Below, in pieces: positions 16,745 to 25,391 of a DNA stretch of 64,000 nt. The notes under the pieces are model-generated. The model did no database searches and was not told the origin of the DNA. It worked only from the letters and a program-made list of their open reading frames with translations. The stretch is from Parasedimentitalea marina (GTDB lineage: Bacteria > Pseudomonadota > Alphaproteobacteria > Rhodobacterales > Rhodobacteraceae). Position 1 is the stretch's first letter. Each line of letters begins with the position of its first letter. The DNA lies in NCBI RefSeq assembly GCF_004006175.1, contig NZ_CP033219.1:4154001-4218000 (forward strand), written 5' to 3'. The translations under genes were made by a program, and so were the position numbers.

Positions 16745-18445
16745 TTATCGCACCAAATAGGGTTTACGAGGTGGTTTTGGCATATTGACCGGCCCCTGCT
16801 CCACCGGGAAATCTCCCATCAAATAGGGATGCATACCCTGGTTTTTGAGATTCTGCAGAAACTGGCCAAACCCATCAAGATTTACCATTGTCGGAGCTTC
16901 GCTTAATCGACGTTGATAGGACATACCAATTTCATCAACGATGGTCTGAATAGGCTCCATCGGAGCCTCAATAAACTCAGCCATAGTCCAAATGCGCACC
17001 CGTGCTTTAGTGTATTGCGAGCGGAGAATTTTCAAATGCGCACTTTCAATGCGCTGCAAGCGCGCTGCCTCTTTGCGAAGATCCGAGAAATTCCGGTTCG
17101 ACCTGAAGAGCGGCACGGCCCAGGCGCCCGAAATCACCGAAACCTGCGCATTGGGATCACGCGCGACAAGCCAATTGGTATCTTGGTTATCGCCCGGACC
17201 AAATTGAAAGCACTGACGTTCGCCCCGCGTGTTCCAGATCAGATTGGTCAGGAAGCTTTCAGCATTGTAATCCCTGGACTTCGCATTGTCGCTTAGCGCC
17301 CCGTTTATCAACATTTGCCCTTCAGCAAACTCGGCCCGTTCCGGTGCAAACAAATGCCCATGCACGCGCGCGCCCGTAGCCTGAGTCAGCCAGGGTTCGA
17401 AGTTTTCAAACAGCTCGGCAAAGCCTTGAAAAACCGAATACGGGTTAGAAGTGATGCCATTTTCAGCCCCATGCCGAGGCATCCGACTTTGCATATACAG
17501 GCCCGCCCGCCCCCGCGTTCGCCGCTCCACCGCCTTGGCAAAAATGCGGTCAATTTTGCCTGGGTTGGGTTCGGTCTTTTTCATCGCGCCCGCCTGATCC
17601 GTCAAAAAGGCCTGATACAACCGATCAGCATGGGGCCAAATTTTACGGGCAACAAAACAGTCCGATCGCCGCAGCAACTGCAAGTGATCGTCATAGAAAA
17701 TATGCGGTTTTCCTTGAAAATCGAATTTCGACAGCGTCAGGGACCGGCTTTCGATATTGCCGGAATATTGCCGGACCAGCGTCTGGTAATAGCTTTCATC
17801 CGGGATCCACACCTTGCGAAAATAGCGGTCATAGGTCGCCCGTTCGGGATCCTGCAGGATTGCCGACAGGGTTTGCCGTGTCAGACACCACCATTGACTG
17901 CCCATATGTGGCACCAACCCTGTGGGAATTTTCCGCTTCATCCGCAGCTTGCGTTGCAGGTCGACATATTTGTCGAACAGGTGCCGGTGCTTTTTCCACG
18001 AAAACGGGAACCGGAGCGTAAACCGTTCAGCATCCAATCCGCCCACCGTCCAGGGCACGTCTGCGGTGGTGGCGCTTTCAATAAAATCGGTGCGCGGCCG
18101 AGCGGCAAGGTAATCAATCAGTTCTTGCACCGGCCGCAACGGCAGGCAGGACCCCGAGGCCAGATAAACGTGCCGTACATCGGCAAATTCAGTCATGATC
18201 AATTCCGAGGCGCTTTGTGATGCGGCAACAATTCCCCAAGTGCCCCATTCGCAGCGATGCCGCCGAGAAAAGCGGACCAGTGGGTCATCAACAAGCGATG
18301 CGGCAAAAGCCCGGTAGGATTTCTGCGACACATTGCCATCCACGTGAATAACCACCGGGCAGCCGCCAGCAGTCCAATGGCGGGCCACTTGCTCGGCGCG
18401 ATCCAATGCCGTGTGCACCAACATGACGATGCCAACCGTGCTCAT
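16745..18445 (-). CDS. Core-2/I-branching-type glycosyltransferase (GT14-like) with large extra C-terminal region
   Basis: 566 aa. The N-terminal part (about 1-270) resembles beta-1,6-N-acetylglucosaminyltransferases: VGIVMLVHTALDRAEQ.., IHVDGNVS, YLASGSCLPLRP, GSQWWCLTRQTL and the WIPDESYYQTLV acidic motif. The remaining ~290 residues (from about MKKTEPNPGKIDR) match no family I can name with certainty; I recall such regions as a domain of unknown function attached to GT14 in roseobacters. It has no signal peptide or membrane segment, so it is probably cytoplasmic. The start overlaps the GT2 stop (ATGA) and the sulfotransferase gene follows by 6 nt. Confidence 0.8.
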   Translation of the reverse strand: MSTVGIVMLVHTALDRAEQVARHWTAGGCPVVIHVDGNVSQKSYRAFAASLVDDPLVRFSRRHRCEWGTWGIVAASQSASELIMTEFADVRHVYLASGSCLPLRPVQELIDYLAARPRTDFIESATTADVPWTVGGLDAERFTLRFPFSWKKHRHLFDKYVDLQRKLRMKRKIPTGLVPHMGSQWWCLTRQTLSAILQDPERATYDRYFRKVWIPDESYYQTLVRQYSGNIESRSLTLSKFDFQGKPHIFYDDHLQLLRRSDCFVARKIWPHADRLYQAFLTDQAGAMKKTEPNPGKIDRIFAKAVERRTRGRAGLYMQSRMPRHGAENGITSNPYSVFQGFAELFENFEPWLTQATGARVHGHLFAPERAEFAEGQMLINGALSDNAKSRDYNAESFLTNLIWNTRGERQCFQFGPGDNQDTNWLVARDPNAQVSVISGAWAVPLFRSNRNFSDLRKEAARLQRIESAHLKILRSQYTKARVRIWTMAEFIEAPMEPIQTIVDEIGMSYQRRLSEAPTMVNLDGFGQFLQNLKNQGMHPYLMGDFPVEQGPVNMPKPPRKPYLVR

Positions 18446-19452
18446 GCCCAGTTTCCTTTGGACATCAATCCCAGGATTTCGAGCTGGCGCCAGTTAATGT
18501 ACTTCTCGCTCCACTTGCACCACAGATCCGGCTGTCCCTGTTGTGTGTCAGCATATGCCTTGTATTCAGCAGATCCGGCATAGTGCTGCTTTCGCGTCAT
18601 TTCCTCGACTGCTTTGGCGGTGAATGTGTCCAGAAACTTGGTGTGCAGCAGCGCGCCACTGGCCTTTTCACCGCCGTCAGTTTCATACACCTGGTTCAAA
18701 CCGCGCGGCAAAAGTGCATGTGTGGAACTGACGTAGGCATAACGTCGATCCCATTTTACCAGAGGTATTTTGTTTAACGCCGGCGCCTTCTTCGGTTCAT
18801 CCGGGAAAAACACCCGACGTCGTGGGCCACCTTGGATCCACAAATTACCCCATGTTGCATTTTTCTTAACCGAATAATTGCCGCTGTCGAACCACGGCGC
18901 GATCTCTAGTGGGTTTTGCCCGGCGCGATAGGGCACCTCATCAATGCGACCTTTGGGGTAGACATCAATCAGCATCGCCGAAAAACTGCGGATGGCAGAG
19001 TTGTCGAGCCAATCGGTCAGAGCCCGGATTGGCCGGGTATCGCAGAATGGGTAAATAAAGAATTCGTCCGGATCGACCACAAGAACCCAATGCCCATGCG
19101 CATATTTGCGTTTCAGGTAGTTCATCCAGTCGACGCCAAAAGTGGCTCGTTTATAGCTGCTGGTTGTGTGCCAAAGTGAGACATCCTGCTGCCCGCGCAG
19201 ATAGTCTTCGGTGCCGTCGGTACTGCCATTGTCCACGAATAGGAAATGATTGACGCCCAGGCCACGATAGTAATCTAGGAAATACGGCAGCCGGATTTTT
19301 TCATTTCGCACAGTGGTCACGAGCAAAATGTCGGTCGGTTGGATGCGGCTGGTGTTGTTTTGCACAGCGCGCAATTCACCGGATTTTCGCACCGCGCGTA
19401 TAATACGGCGCTTACGCCGCACTCGCATTCGATAAGAGTCCCAAAGGCTCAA
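18442..19452 (-). CDS. Glycosyltransferase family 2-type protein (first of two paralogues)
   Basis: 336 aa. After a basic N-terminus come ILLVTTVRNEKIRLPYFLDY, FLFVDNGSTDGTEDYL and the DxD-like VLVVDPDEFFIYP, the nucleotide-sugar and metal site of this GT-A group (the PF13704-like branch). Later stretches (NLWIQGGPRRRVFF, LNKIPLVKWDRRYAYVSSTH) are shared with the paralogue 180 bp upstream. It heads a three-gene unit with GT14 and sulfotransferase genes. It probably adds a sugar to a surface glycan in the cytoplasm; donor and acceptor are unknown. Confidence 0.85.
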   Translation of the reverse strand: MSLWDSYRMRVRRKRRIIRAVRKSGELRAVQNNTSRIQPTDILLVTTVRNEKIRLPYFLDYYRGLGVNHFLFVDNGSTDGTEDYLRGQQDVSLWHTTSSYKRATFGVDWMNYLKRKYAHGHWVLVVDPDEFFIYPFCDTRPIRALTDWLDNSAIRSFSAMLIDVYPKGRIDEVPYRAGQNPLEIAPWFDSGNYSVKKNATWGNLWIQGGPRRRVFFPDEPKKAPALNKIPLVKWDRRYAYVSSTHALLPRGLNQVYETDGGEKASGALLHTKFLDTFTAKAVEEMTRKQHYAGSAEYKAYADTQQGQPDLWCKWSEKYINWRQLEILGLMSKGNWA

Positions 19453-19630
19453 CGTTTAATCCATTCCCGGCAGACAGGAAGCAGCCTGGATCAGGCCCGA
19501 TCCGTTCTGCTTCAGCAATACAAGGTACTATGTCACGGATTTCTTTCTGGAATCAATGGATTTAGAAAGCGTTACCTGTGCGGCTTTGAACTTAAATATC
19601 AGCGGTGGAACGGTCCATTTTGGAAAAGCC

Positions 19631-20710
19631 TCACCAGTCCGGGGCACACATCAGTCCCAGGTCTTCTAATTGGGCGGTGTTATCCAGCCTCACTGATCCC
19701 TGATGCCACAAATCGGGGGCCGCGCTAAGACTGTCGTAGTAGTGATCAAAGTTACCCGGCGCATGAAAATGTTGTTGCCGCTGTTTTTCTATTGCTGATT
19801 TGGAAACAATCTCGGGCAGAAATTTTGTATGCAAAAGAATTCCAGATGGTGTTTGCCCTCCGGGTCCATCGTACAAAAAATTTAACTGAGGCGGCAGCAT
19901 TGAGTGGGTAGAATTCACGTAAGCGTACCGGCGGTTCCACTTCACCAGCGGGATTTTATTCAGGGTCGGCGCGCGCTGCAGGTTATCCCCAAAGAACATC
20001 CGTGCGCGCGCGCCACCTTGCACCCACAGGTTCCCCAGTGGTGCCTGACGCGTGACCCGGTATGGGGATGGGTCAAACCAAGGCATCACGTTACGCGGGT
20101 CTTGTCCCGGCCTGTAAGAGCACTGATCCAGCGGCCCCTTGGGGTACAGATCCAGCATCAATGCGCCGAACCCGACTTGCCCCCGGCCATCCAGCCAAGC
20201 GGTCAGTTTACGCAGATTGTGGGCGTCATCGCCGGTGTAAATGAGTAACTCGTCCGCGTCGACCATCAGGCACCAATGCCCGTGTGCATACTTAATCTGT
20301 AGCCAAGTCAGCCAGTCCAGTCCAAAACGCGAGGCATGGTAACTATGCGCAGTGTGCCACACCGAGACATCGGGTTGCGCTGCCAGATACTCGGCGCTGC
20401 CATCATTGCTGTTGTTGTCGACCACAAGAAATTGCGACACGCCAAGGTGTCGGTAGTGATCCAGAAAGAACGGCAGCCGGGTGATCTCATTGCGCAGGAC
20501 ACTTACCGCCAGAATATCATCCGGATTAATCTTGCCCGTGAGATCCTTCACAATACGCAGGTGATGGCGTGACCGGTATGACTTCCATAGCGCCCGCCGC
20601 CGCCGCCAGCGCAATTGATAGGCTTCGCGCCAACTTATTGATAGGTTGGAGGAGCCGGGCGCTGTCAATTCAGGACTCGTAGTGGCCAGTCTGGTGCCAA
20701 CCCCAAGCAT
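19631..20710 (-). CDS. Glycosyltransferase family 2-type protein (second paralogue)
   Basis: 359 aa, closely similar to the protein at 18442-19452: ILAVSVLRNEITRLPFFLDH, FLVVDNNSNDGSAEYL, CLMVDADELLIY, NLWVQGGARARMFF, LNKIPLVKWNRRYAYVNSTH. The acidic site differs slightly (DADE against DPDE). The ATG at 20710 lies 41 nt inside galE with little Shine-Dalgarno, so a later start is possible, although no good in-frame codon after the galE stop is evident. Together the two genes look like an old tandem duplication that has diverged. It is likely cotranscribed with galU-galE. Confidence 0.83.
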   Translation of the reverse strand: MLGVGTRLATTSPELTAPGSSNLSISWREAYQLRWRRRRALWKSYRSRHHLRIVKDLTGKINPDDILAVSVLRNEITRLPFFLDHYRHLGVSQFLVVDNNSNDGSAEYLAAQPDVSVWHTAHSYHASRFGLDWLTWLQIKYAHGHWCLMVDADELLIYTGDDAHNLRKLTAWLDGRGQVGFGALMLDLYPKGPLDQCSYRPGQDPRNVMPWFDPSPYRVTRQAPLGNLWVQGGARARMFFGDNLQRAPTLNKIPLVKWNRRYAYVNSTHSMLPPQLNFLYDGPGGQTPSGILLHTKFLPEIVSKSAIEKQRQQHFHAPGNFDHYYDSLSAAPDLWHQGSVRLDNTAQLEDLGLMCAPDW

Positions 20711-21653
20711 CCCGGATCATGATGTCCAAGGTTGATCGGGACGGCTCCCAGCCGAGTTCCACTTCGGCGCGGGTAGATCCGGACACCAGCTTGGTGCAAT
20801 CCCCAGCCCGGCGAGGTCCAATGTTAAAAGGGACTTCGCGGTTTGTGACGCTGCGCGACTGATCCATCACCTCGCGCACAGAAAACCCGCTGCCAGTGCC
20901 CAGATTGAACACGCGACTGCCTTTGTCATCCTGCAGCCACTTCAGTCCCAACACATGTGCATCTACCAGATCGCAGACGTGGACATAATCGCGAATGCAG
21001 GTGCCATCAGGAGTGTCATAATCCGTACCAAACACCGTCAACGCGTCGCGTTTACCGTCGATTGCGTCCAGCACCAAGGGAACCAAATGTGTCTCGGGGC
21101 GGTGAAATTCACCTACTTCTGCGTCAGGGTCGGCACCGGCGACATTGAAATATCGGAAGATCACCGAACGCAGCCCATAGGCGGCCTCAAAATCCTTCAG
21201 GATATCCTCAACCGCACGTTTGCTGGCGCCATATGCGTTCAGCGGGTGTTGCGGGGTATTTTCGTCCAGCACAACATTGTCATGCTCGCCATAGGTCGCG
21301 CAGGTCGATGAGAAAACAAAATCCAGACAACCAGCGGCAACCGATGCTTCGATCAGATTTAACGAACCGCCAACATTGTTGGCCCAATAGCGGCCGGGCT
21401 GGCTCATGGCTTCGCCTACTTGGCTAAGCGCTGCAAAATGCACCACGGCAGCGGGTTGATATTTAGCAAATACCTGATCCAACCGGGCGCGGTCCGCCAG
21501 GTCGCCCTGCTCAAACGGGCCGAATTTCACGGCGTCTTTCCATCCCGTGACCAGATTATCATAAACGACAGGTGTAAACCCTGCCTTCTTCAGCGCCTTA
21601 CAGGCGTGCGAACCGATATAACCCGCACCGCCTGTTACCAAAATATGTGTCAC
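20670..21653 (-). CDS. galE: UDP-glucose 4-epimerase
   Basis: 327 aa short-chain dehydrogenase fold. The NAD loop GGAGYIGSHACKAL opens the protein, SSTCATYGE supplies the active-site Ser/Thr and YGASKRAVEDIL the catalytic Tyr and Lys. It interconverts UDP-glucose and UDP-galactose (or their N-acetyl forms), supplying galactose for the glycan genes downstream. It follows galU by 40 nt and overlaps the GT2 gene. Confidence 0.95.
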   Translation of the reverse strand: MTHILVTGGAGYIGSHACKALKKAGFTPVVYDNLVTGWKDAVKFGPFEQGDLADRARLDQVFAKYQPAAVVHFAALSQVGEAMSQPGRYWANNVGGSLNLIEASVAAGCLDFVFSSTCATYGEHDNVVLDENTPQHPLNAYGASKRAVEDILKDFEAAYGLRSVIFRYFNVAGADPDAEVGEFHRPETHLVPLVLDAIDGKRDALTVFGTDYDTPDGTCIRDYVHVCDLVDAHVLGLKWLQDDKGSRVFNLGTGSGFSVREVMDQSRSVTNREVPFNIGPRRAGDCTKLVSGSTRAEVELGWEPSRSTLDIMIRDAWGWHQTGHYES

Positions 21654-21693
21654 TAGTCTGATTGCCTTCTGTCAAAACCGCTAAGCGGCGCAA

Positions 21694-22587
21694 TTATTCC
21701 GCGGCCTTTGAGACCTGGGAAATACTGCTCAGATAGCGGCTCAAATCGTCGCGCAGATCATCGCGGGCCAAAGCAAAGGCAACCGTTGCCTGCAAAAATC
21801 CAGCCTTGGAGCCGCAATCAAAACGCTGACCACGGAACCGGTAGCCATAAACCGGAACATCACTGCCGATGTCCTGCGCGATGGCGTCCGTCAGCTGGAT
21901 CTCTCCACCGGCACCTGATTTCATCCTATTCAGATTACGCAATACTGAAGGCTCAAGGATATAGCGGCCAATTACCGCCAAGTTCGACGGTGCCTCATCC
22001 GGTTTAGGTTTTTCCACCATGCCGTTGATCGACACCACAGACCCCATGTCTTCCTTCACGTCCAGCACACCATAATTGCCGGCCTGCTCGGGCGCCACTT
22101 CCATAGCGGCAACCATATTGCCGCCGGTTTCCGAATAGGCTTCGATCATCTGCTGCAAGCAAGGGGTTTCGGCTGCGATCACGTCGTCGGGTAAGATCAC
22201 TGCGAATGGCTCATTGGCAATCAAACGCCGGGCACACCATACCGCGTGTCCCAGGCCCAAGGCCTGATGTTGACGGACATAAGCGATGGCACCGCTTTCC
22301 ATGTTGGTCTCTTTGAGCGTCTCAAGAAGGGCTGTCTTGCCTTTTTTCCGCAGGGCCTGCTCTAGTATTGGAGAGTGATCAAAATAGTCCTCTAATGCAC
22401 CTTTGCCGCGCGATGTGACAAAAATGAATTCTTTGATGCCCGCCGCGCGGGCCTCATCAATGGCGTATTGCACCAACGGACGATCTACTAAAGTCATAAT
22501 CTCTTTGGGAACGGATTTAGTCGCCGGCAGGAAACGTGTCCCCATGCCCGCCACTGGAAAAATCGCTTTGGTAACTTTTCTACGCAT
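21694..22587 (-). CDS. galU: UTP-glucose-1-phosphate uridylyltransferase
   Basis: 297 aa nucleotidyltransferase with FPVAGMGTRFLPATKSVPKE (nucleotide loop), ..LVDRPLVQYAIDEA and AVILPDDVIA, all typical of GalU. It makes UDP-glucose from UTP and glucose-1-phosphate, the substrate of the following galE. It is the first gene of a galU-galE-GT2 unit; a 196-bp gap separates it from kdsB upstream and presumably holds its promoter, which I could not place confidently. Confidence 0.95.
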   Translation of the reverse strand: MRRKVTKAIFPVAGMGTRFLPATKSVPKEIMTLVDRPLVQYAIDEARAAGIKEFIFVTSRGKGALEDYFDHSPILEQALRKKGKTALLETLKETNMESGAIAYVRQHQALGLGHAVWCARRLIANEPFAVILPDDVIAAETPCLQQMIEAYSETGGNMVAAMEVAPEQAGNYGVLDVKEDMGSVVSINGMVEKPKPDEAPSNLAVIGRYILEPSVLRNLNRMKSGAGGEIQLTDAIAQDIGSDVPVYGYRFRGQRFDCGSKAGFLQATVAFALARDDLRDDLSRYLSSISQVSKAAE

Positions 22588-22783
22588 GTCAATCTCTCAA
22601 TATAGGACTTGGATGGCTTTGACTTGAACGCGTAATGAGCGCCCGATAAAAGCCTGCCCAGTCAAAATACAACCGCACTGCTGTCAAACCCAGTTACCCA
22701 AAAGGACTAAATGATATTCTGGTGTATACATATTTCGATCCTTTCTATCACGGGTACATTTCTAACAGATTACGTCAGTTGTG

Positions 22784-23584
22784 CTAATTTTGACCCATCT
22801 CTCGCATCATTTTTTCTAACCGCGGCACGTCTTCGGGATTATTTAGCTCCCAGAACTGCCGCCCGCGGGCCTCGACTTCTACACACAGTACATTGCGGCC
22901 ATGCTCCATAAATCTCAACTGCTCCAGCCCCTCCAGTGTTTCCAAGGGGCCGGCCTCCCAGCGCGGATAAGCGCCCAGCGCGGCTGGCCGGTAGGCATAG
23001 ACACCAACATGATGAAATACCGGTGCAGCCTCGTCATCGCCATAGACCCGAGAGGTATAAGGCACAACTTCCTTAGAGAAATATAGGGCGTGGTGATCTT
23101 GAGTAAACACAGCAGTGGTGCCGCCAACGCGCCCTGCCTTACGATCATTCAAAAACCCATTCAGCGCCCGGCCATCACACCGCAACACCGGAGTAGCGAC
23201 CTCGGCTGTTGGATCTTCACGCAGGCCTTTGACAAGATCTTCGACGAACCAATGAGGTGTTAGTGGCGCGTCACCCTGCAGGTTCACCACGATATCAAAG
23301 CCACCTCCCAAGACATCAAACGCCTCGGCGCAGCGTTCTGTGCCATTGACGCAGTCAGACGATGTCATAACCACCTCGGCACCAAACTCCTGTGCAGCCT
23401 TTTGAATTTGCTCATCATCGGTCGCAACGACTACGCGATCTACACCTGCCACCGCTGTGGCAGCCCGCCAGGATCGCTCGATCAGTGTACGTTGTTCACC
23501 CGAGGCACCCGTCAATTGAACAAGTGGCTTACCGGGATAGCGGGTAGAGGCATAACGGGCGGGGATAACGACCAGAACAGACAT
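22784..23584 (-). CDS. Kdo-type CMP-sugar synthetase (3-deoxy-manno-octulosonate cytidylyltransferase family), divergent
   Basis: 266 aa with the family start VVIPARYASTRYPGKPLVQL, the NGTERCAEA loop and YFSKEVVPY. Two key sites differ from E. coli KdsB: NLQGDAP in place of NVQGDEP, and a terminal ELNNPEDV in place of VDTPEDL, so the second metal-binding Asp is Asn. It activates a 3-deoxy sugar acid with CTP. Because of these changes it may use another sugar acid, or be a capsule-linked variant, so I do not assign kdsB outright. Its start overlaps the cysQ stop by one base. Confidence 0.75.
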   Translation of the reverse strand: MSVLVVIPARYASTRYPGKPLVQLTGASGEQRTLIERSWRAATAVAGVDRVVVATDDEQIQKAAQEFGAEVVMTSSDCVNGTERCAEAFDVLGGGFDIVVNLQGDAPLTPHWFVEDLVKGLREDPTAEVATPVLRCDGRALNGFLNDRKAGRVGGTTAVFTQDHHALYFSKEVVPYTSRVYGDDEAAPVFHHVGVYAYRPAALGAYPRWEAGPLETLEGLEQLRFMEHGRNVLCVEVEARGRQFWELNNPEDVPRLEKMMREMGQN

Positions 23585-24381
23585 CAGGCTTTCTTAAGCT
23601 CCACACCAGGTGCATAGGCAATAAAGAACGGGTTGGCATAATCGTCTTTACCGTAGATCAGCGGTGAATGGTCATCAAATCGCACCACTTTACCGCCAGC
23701 GCCAGACAACACGGCGTGACCCGCGGCCGTGTCCCATTCCATTGTGCGGCCCACGCGTGGATAGATATCTGCCTCGCCGGTGGCCACCAGACAGAACTTC
23801 AACGACGAACCGGCGCTTTTGCTGTCTTTGACATTGTATTTCCCGATGTAGTCATCGGTCGCCTGATCGCGATGCGACTTACTGGCCACGACCATCAGCG
23901 CGGCATTGTCACTGTCTGCCACACGAATTGGGCTGACCTCCCCTGGAGTATTGGCGTCAAACGGGCCCATTTCTTCAACGGTTGTGCCATCTGCCAGAGT
24001 ATAGAACATCCGCTCTTTAGCCGGTGCATAGACCACACCGCGGGTTGGAACACCCTTTTCCACCAGCGCAATATTAACAGTAAAGTCGCCACGGCGGTGG
24101 ATGAATTCCTTTGTTCCGTCTAGCGGGTCGACAATCAGGAAAGTATCCCCCTTGATGCTGTGCGAATCTGCCTGCTCTTCGGTCACCAGCTTCATTTCCG
24201 GAAACGCTGCCCGCAGCCCGGCGGAAATTATCGCATCGGCGGCTTCATCCGCTGCCGTGACCGGACTGTCGTCTGACTTTTGCTTTACGTCGAAATCATC
24301 TGAATTGTAGATTTCCATGATCTTGTTGCCTGCTTCAATCGCAAGCTGCCGGATCACCGGAATAAGAGCATCATAAGGCAC
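23584..24381 (-). CDS. cysQ: 3'(2'),5'-bisphosphate nucleotidase
   Basis: 265 aa of the inositol monophosphatase superfamily with both metal motifs: LVTEEQAD and VDPLDGTKEFIHRRGDFTVN, plus EWDTAAGHAVL near the C-terminus. The KEFI segment is typical of CysQ. It hydrolyses PAP to AMP, removing the inhibitory by-product of sulfate assimilation and of PAPS-dependent sulfotransferases. Cotranscription with the CMP-sugar synthetase and the nearby sulfotransferase suggest a part in glycan sulfation, which is inference. Confidence 0.93.
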   Translation of the reverse strand: MPYDALIPVIRQLAIEAGNKIMEIYNSDDFDVKQKSDDSPVTAADEAADAIISAGLRAAFPEMKLVTEEQADSHSIKGDTFLIVDPLDGTKEFIHRRGDFTVNIALVEKGVPTRGVVYAPAKERMFYTLADGTTVEEMGPFDANTPGEVSPIRVADSDNAALMVVASKSHRDQATDDYIGKYNVKDSKSAGSSLKFCLVATGEADIYPRVGRTMEWDTAAGHAVLSGAGGKVVRFDDHSPLIYGKDDYANPFFIAYAPGVELKKA

Positions 24382-24501
24382 TAAGGGACTCCACCATACG
24401 GGATTTGTTGAAAATACACGTTTACCCCCTTATGCTAGCCCGGCAACGGAACAGCAAGAAATCCGTGCTATTTTTGAGCAAAGTATCGGGTCCGCAGCAA
24501 C

Positions 24502-25323
24502 ATGTTTCAACATTCCACCAAGCCAACAGCATTATCCGGCGTCTTTTCTATGTCCGAAGTGGTGTTCCATTCGGTCGTGCGCAGCGTACGATCGAAGCAC
24601 AACAACGCCTTTATGGCGTTGGGGTTGAACTTGTTCCAAACCCTGCTGATGGTCCTTGTCTTCTACTTTATGTTTTCGATTCTTGGCTTAAAGGGGTCAG
24701 CCGTTCGGGGTGATTTCTTGCTTTATGTCATGTCAGGCATTTTTCTGTTCATGACCCATACCAAAACGGTCAGTGCCGTTGCCGGGTCTGAAGGCCCCAG
24801 CAGCCCGATGATGCAGCACGCACCCATGAACACAATAATTGCCATCCTGTCAGCGGCTATTGGGTCACTGTACATCCAGGTGCTGTCGCTGTTTCTGATT
24901 TTGTTCATTTACCACGTTGCCTTTACGCCTGTTCGCATCGAACAGCCGATCCCTGCTTTTGGCATGCTTTTATTATCATGGATATCTGGTGTCGGCGTCG
25001 GCCTGATCTTGCTTGCGCTAAAGCCTTGGGCGCCCAATTTTGTCAGTGTTGCCTCAACCATTTATCAACGTGCCAGCATGTTTGCATCGGGCAAAATGTT
25101 CCTGGCAAACTCGATGCCATCCTTCATGCTACCAATGTTCGACTGGAACCCGCTGTTTCATTGCATCGATCAGGCGCGAGGCTATATTTTCATCAATTAC
25201 AACCCTCACTACAGCAATTGGGAGTATGCGGCCTGGGCGTCTTTGGTTCTGATCATGATGGGGCTGATGGGCGAGTTTTATACGCGTCGCCATGCATCTC
25301 TCAGCTGGGGAGCCCGACAGTGA
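24502..25323 (+). CDS. ABC-2 type polysaccharide/lipid export permease (KpsM/Wzm-like)
   Basis: 273 aa with about six hydrophobic segments and the ABC-2 layout: a short N-terminal amphipathic part, LNLFQTLLMVLVFYFMFSIL, a conserved-type SGIFLFM.. region and a C-terminal ..NPLFHCIDQARGYIF.. loop before the last helix. Such permeases export capsule or O-antigen chains with a KpsT/Wzt ATPase. No ATPase gene is adjacent; both neighbours are on the other strand. It is probably a surface-glycan exporter whose partner is elsewhere. The start has a weak ribosome binding site; the ATG at 24550 is an alternative. Confidence 0.82.
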   Translation: MFQHSTKPTALSGVFSMSEVVFHSVVRSVRSKHNNAFMALGLNLFQTLLMVLVFYFMFSILGLKGSAVRGDFLLYVMSGIFLFMTHTKTVSAVAGSEGPSSPMMQHAPMNTIIAILSAAIGSLYIQVLSLFLILFIYHVAFTPVRIEQPIPAFGMLLLSWISGVGVGLILLALKPWAPNFVSVASTIYQRASMFASGKMFLANSMPSFMLPMFDWNPLFHCIDQARGYIFINYNPHYSNWEYAAWASLVLIMMGLMGEFYTRRHASLSWGARQ

Positions 25324-25391
25324 TTCGGCTTGCTTGCCTCTGGTTCAGCGGCAAACAATGACTCGCCAGTTGATCCCACTACGGCAGTGTT

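Noticed and set aside
17315..18220. 301-aa plus-strand open frame inside the GT14-like gene
   Set aside because: Antisense shadow: no recognisable motif and no Shine-Dalgarno, while the opposite strand has clear glycosyltransferase motifs.
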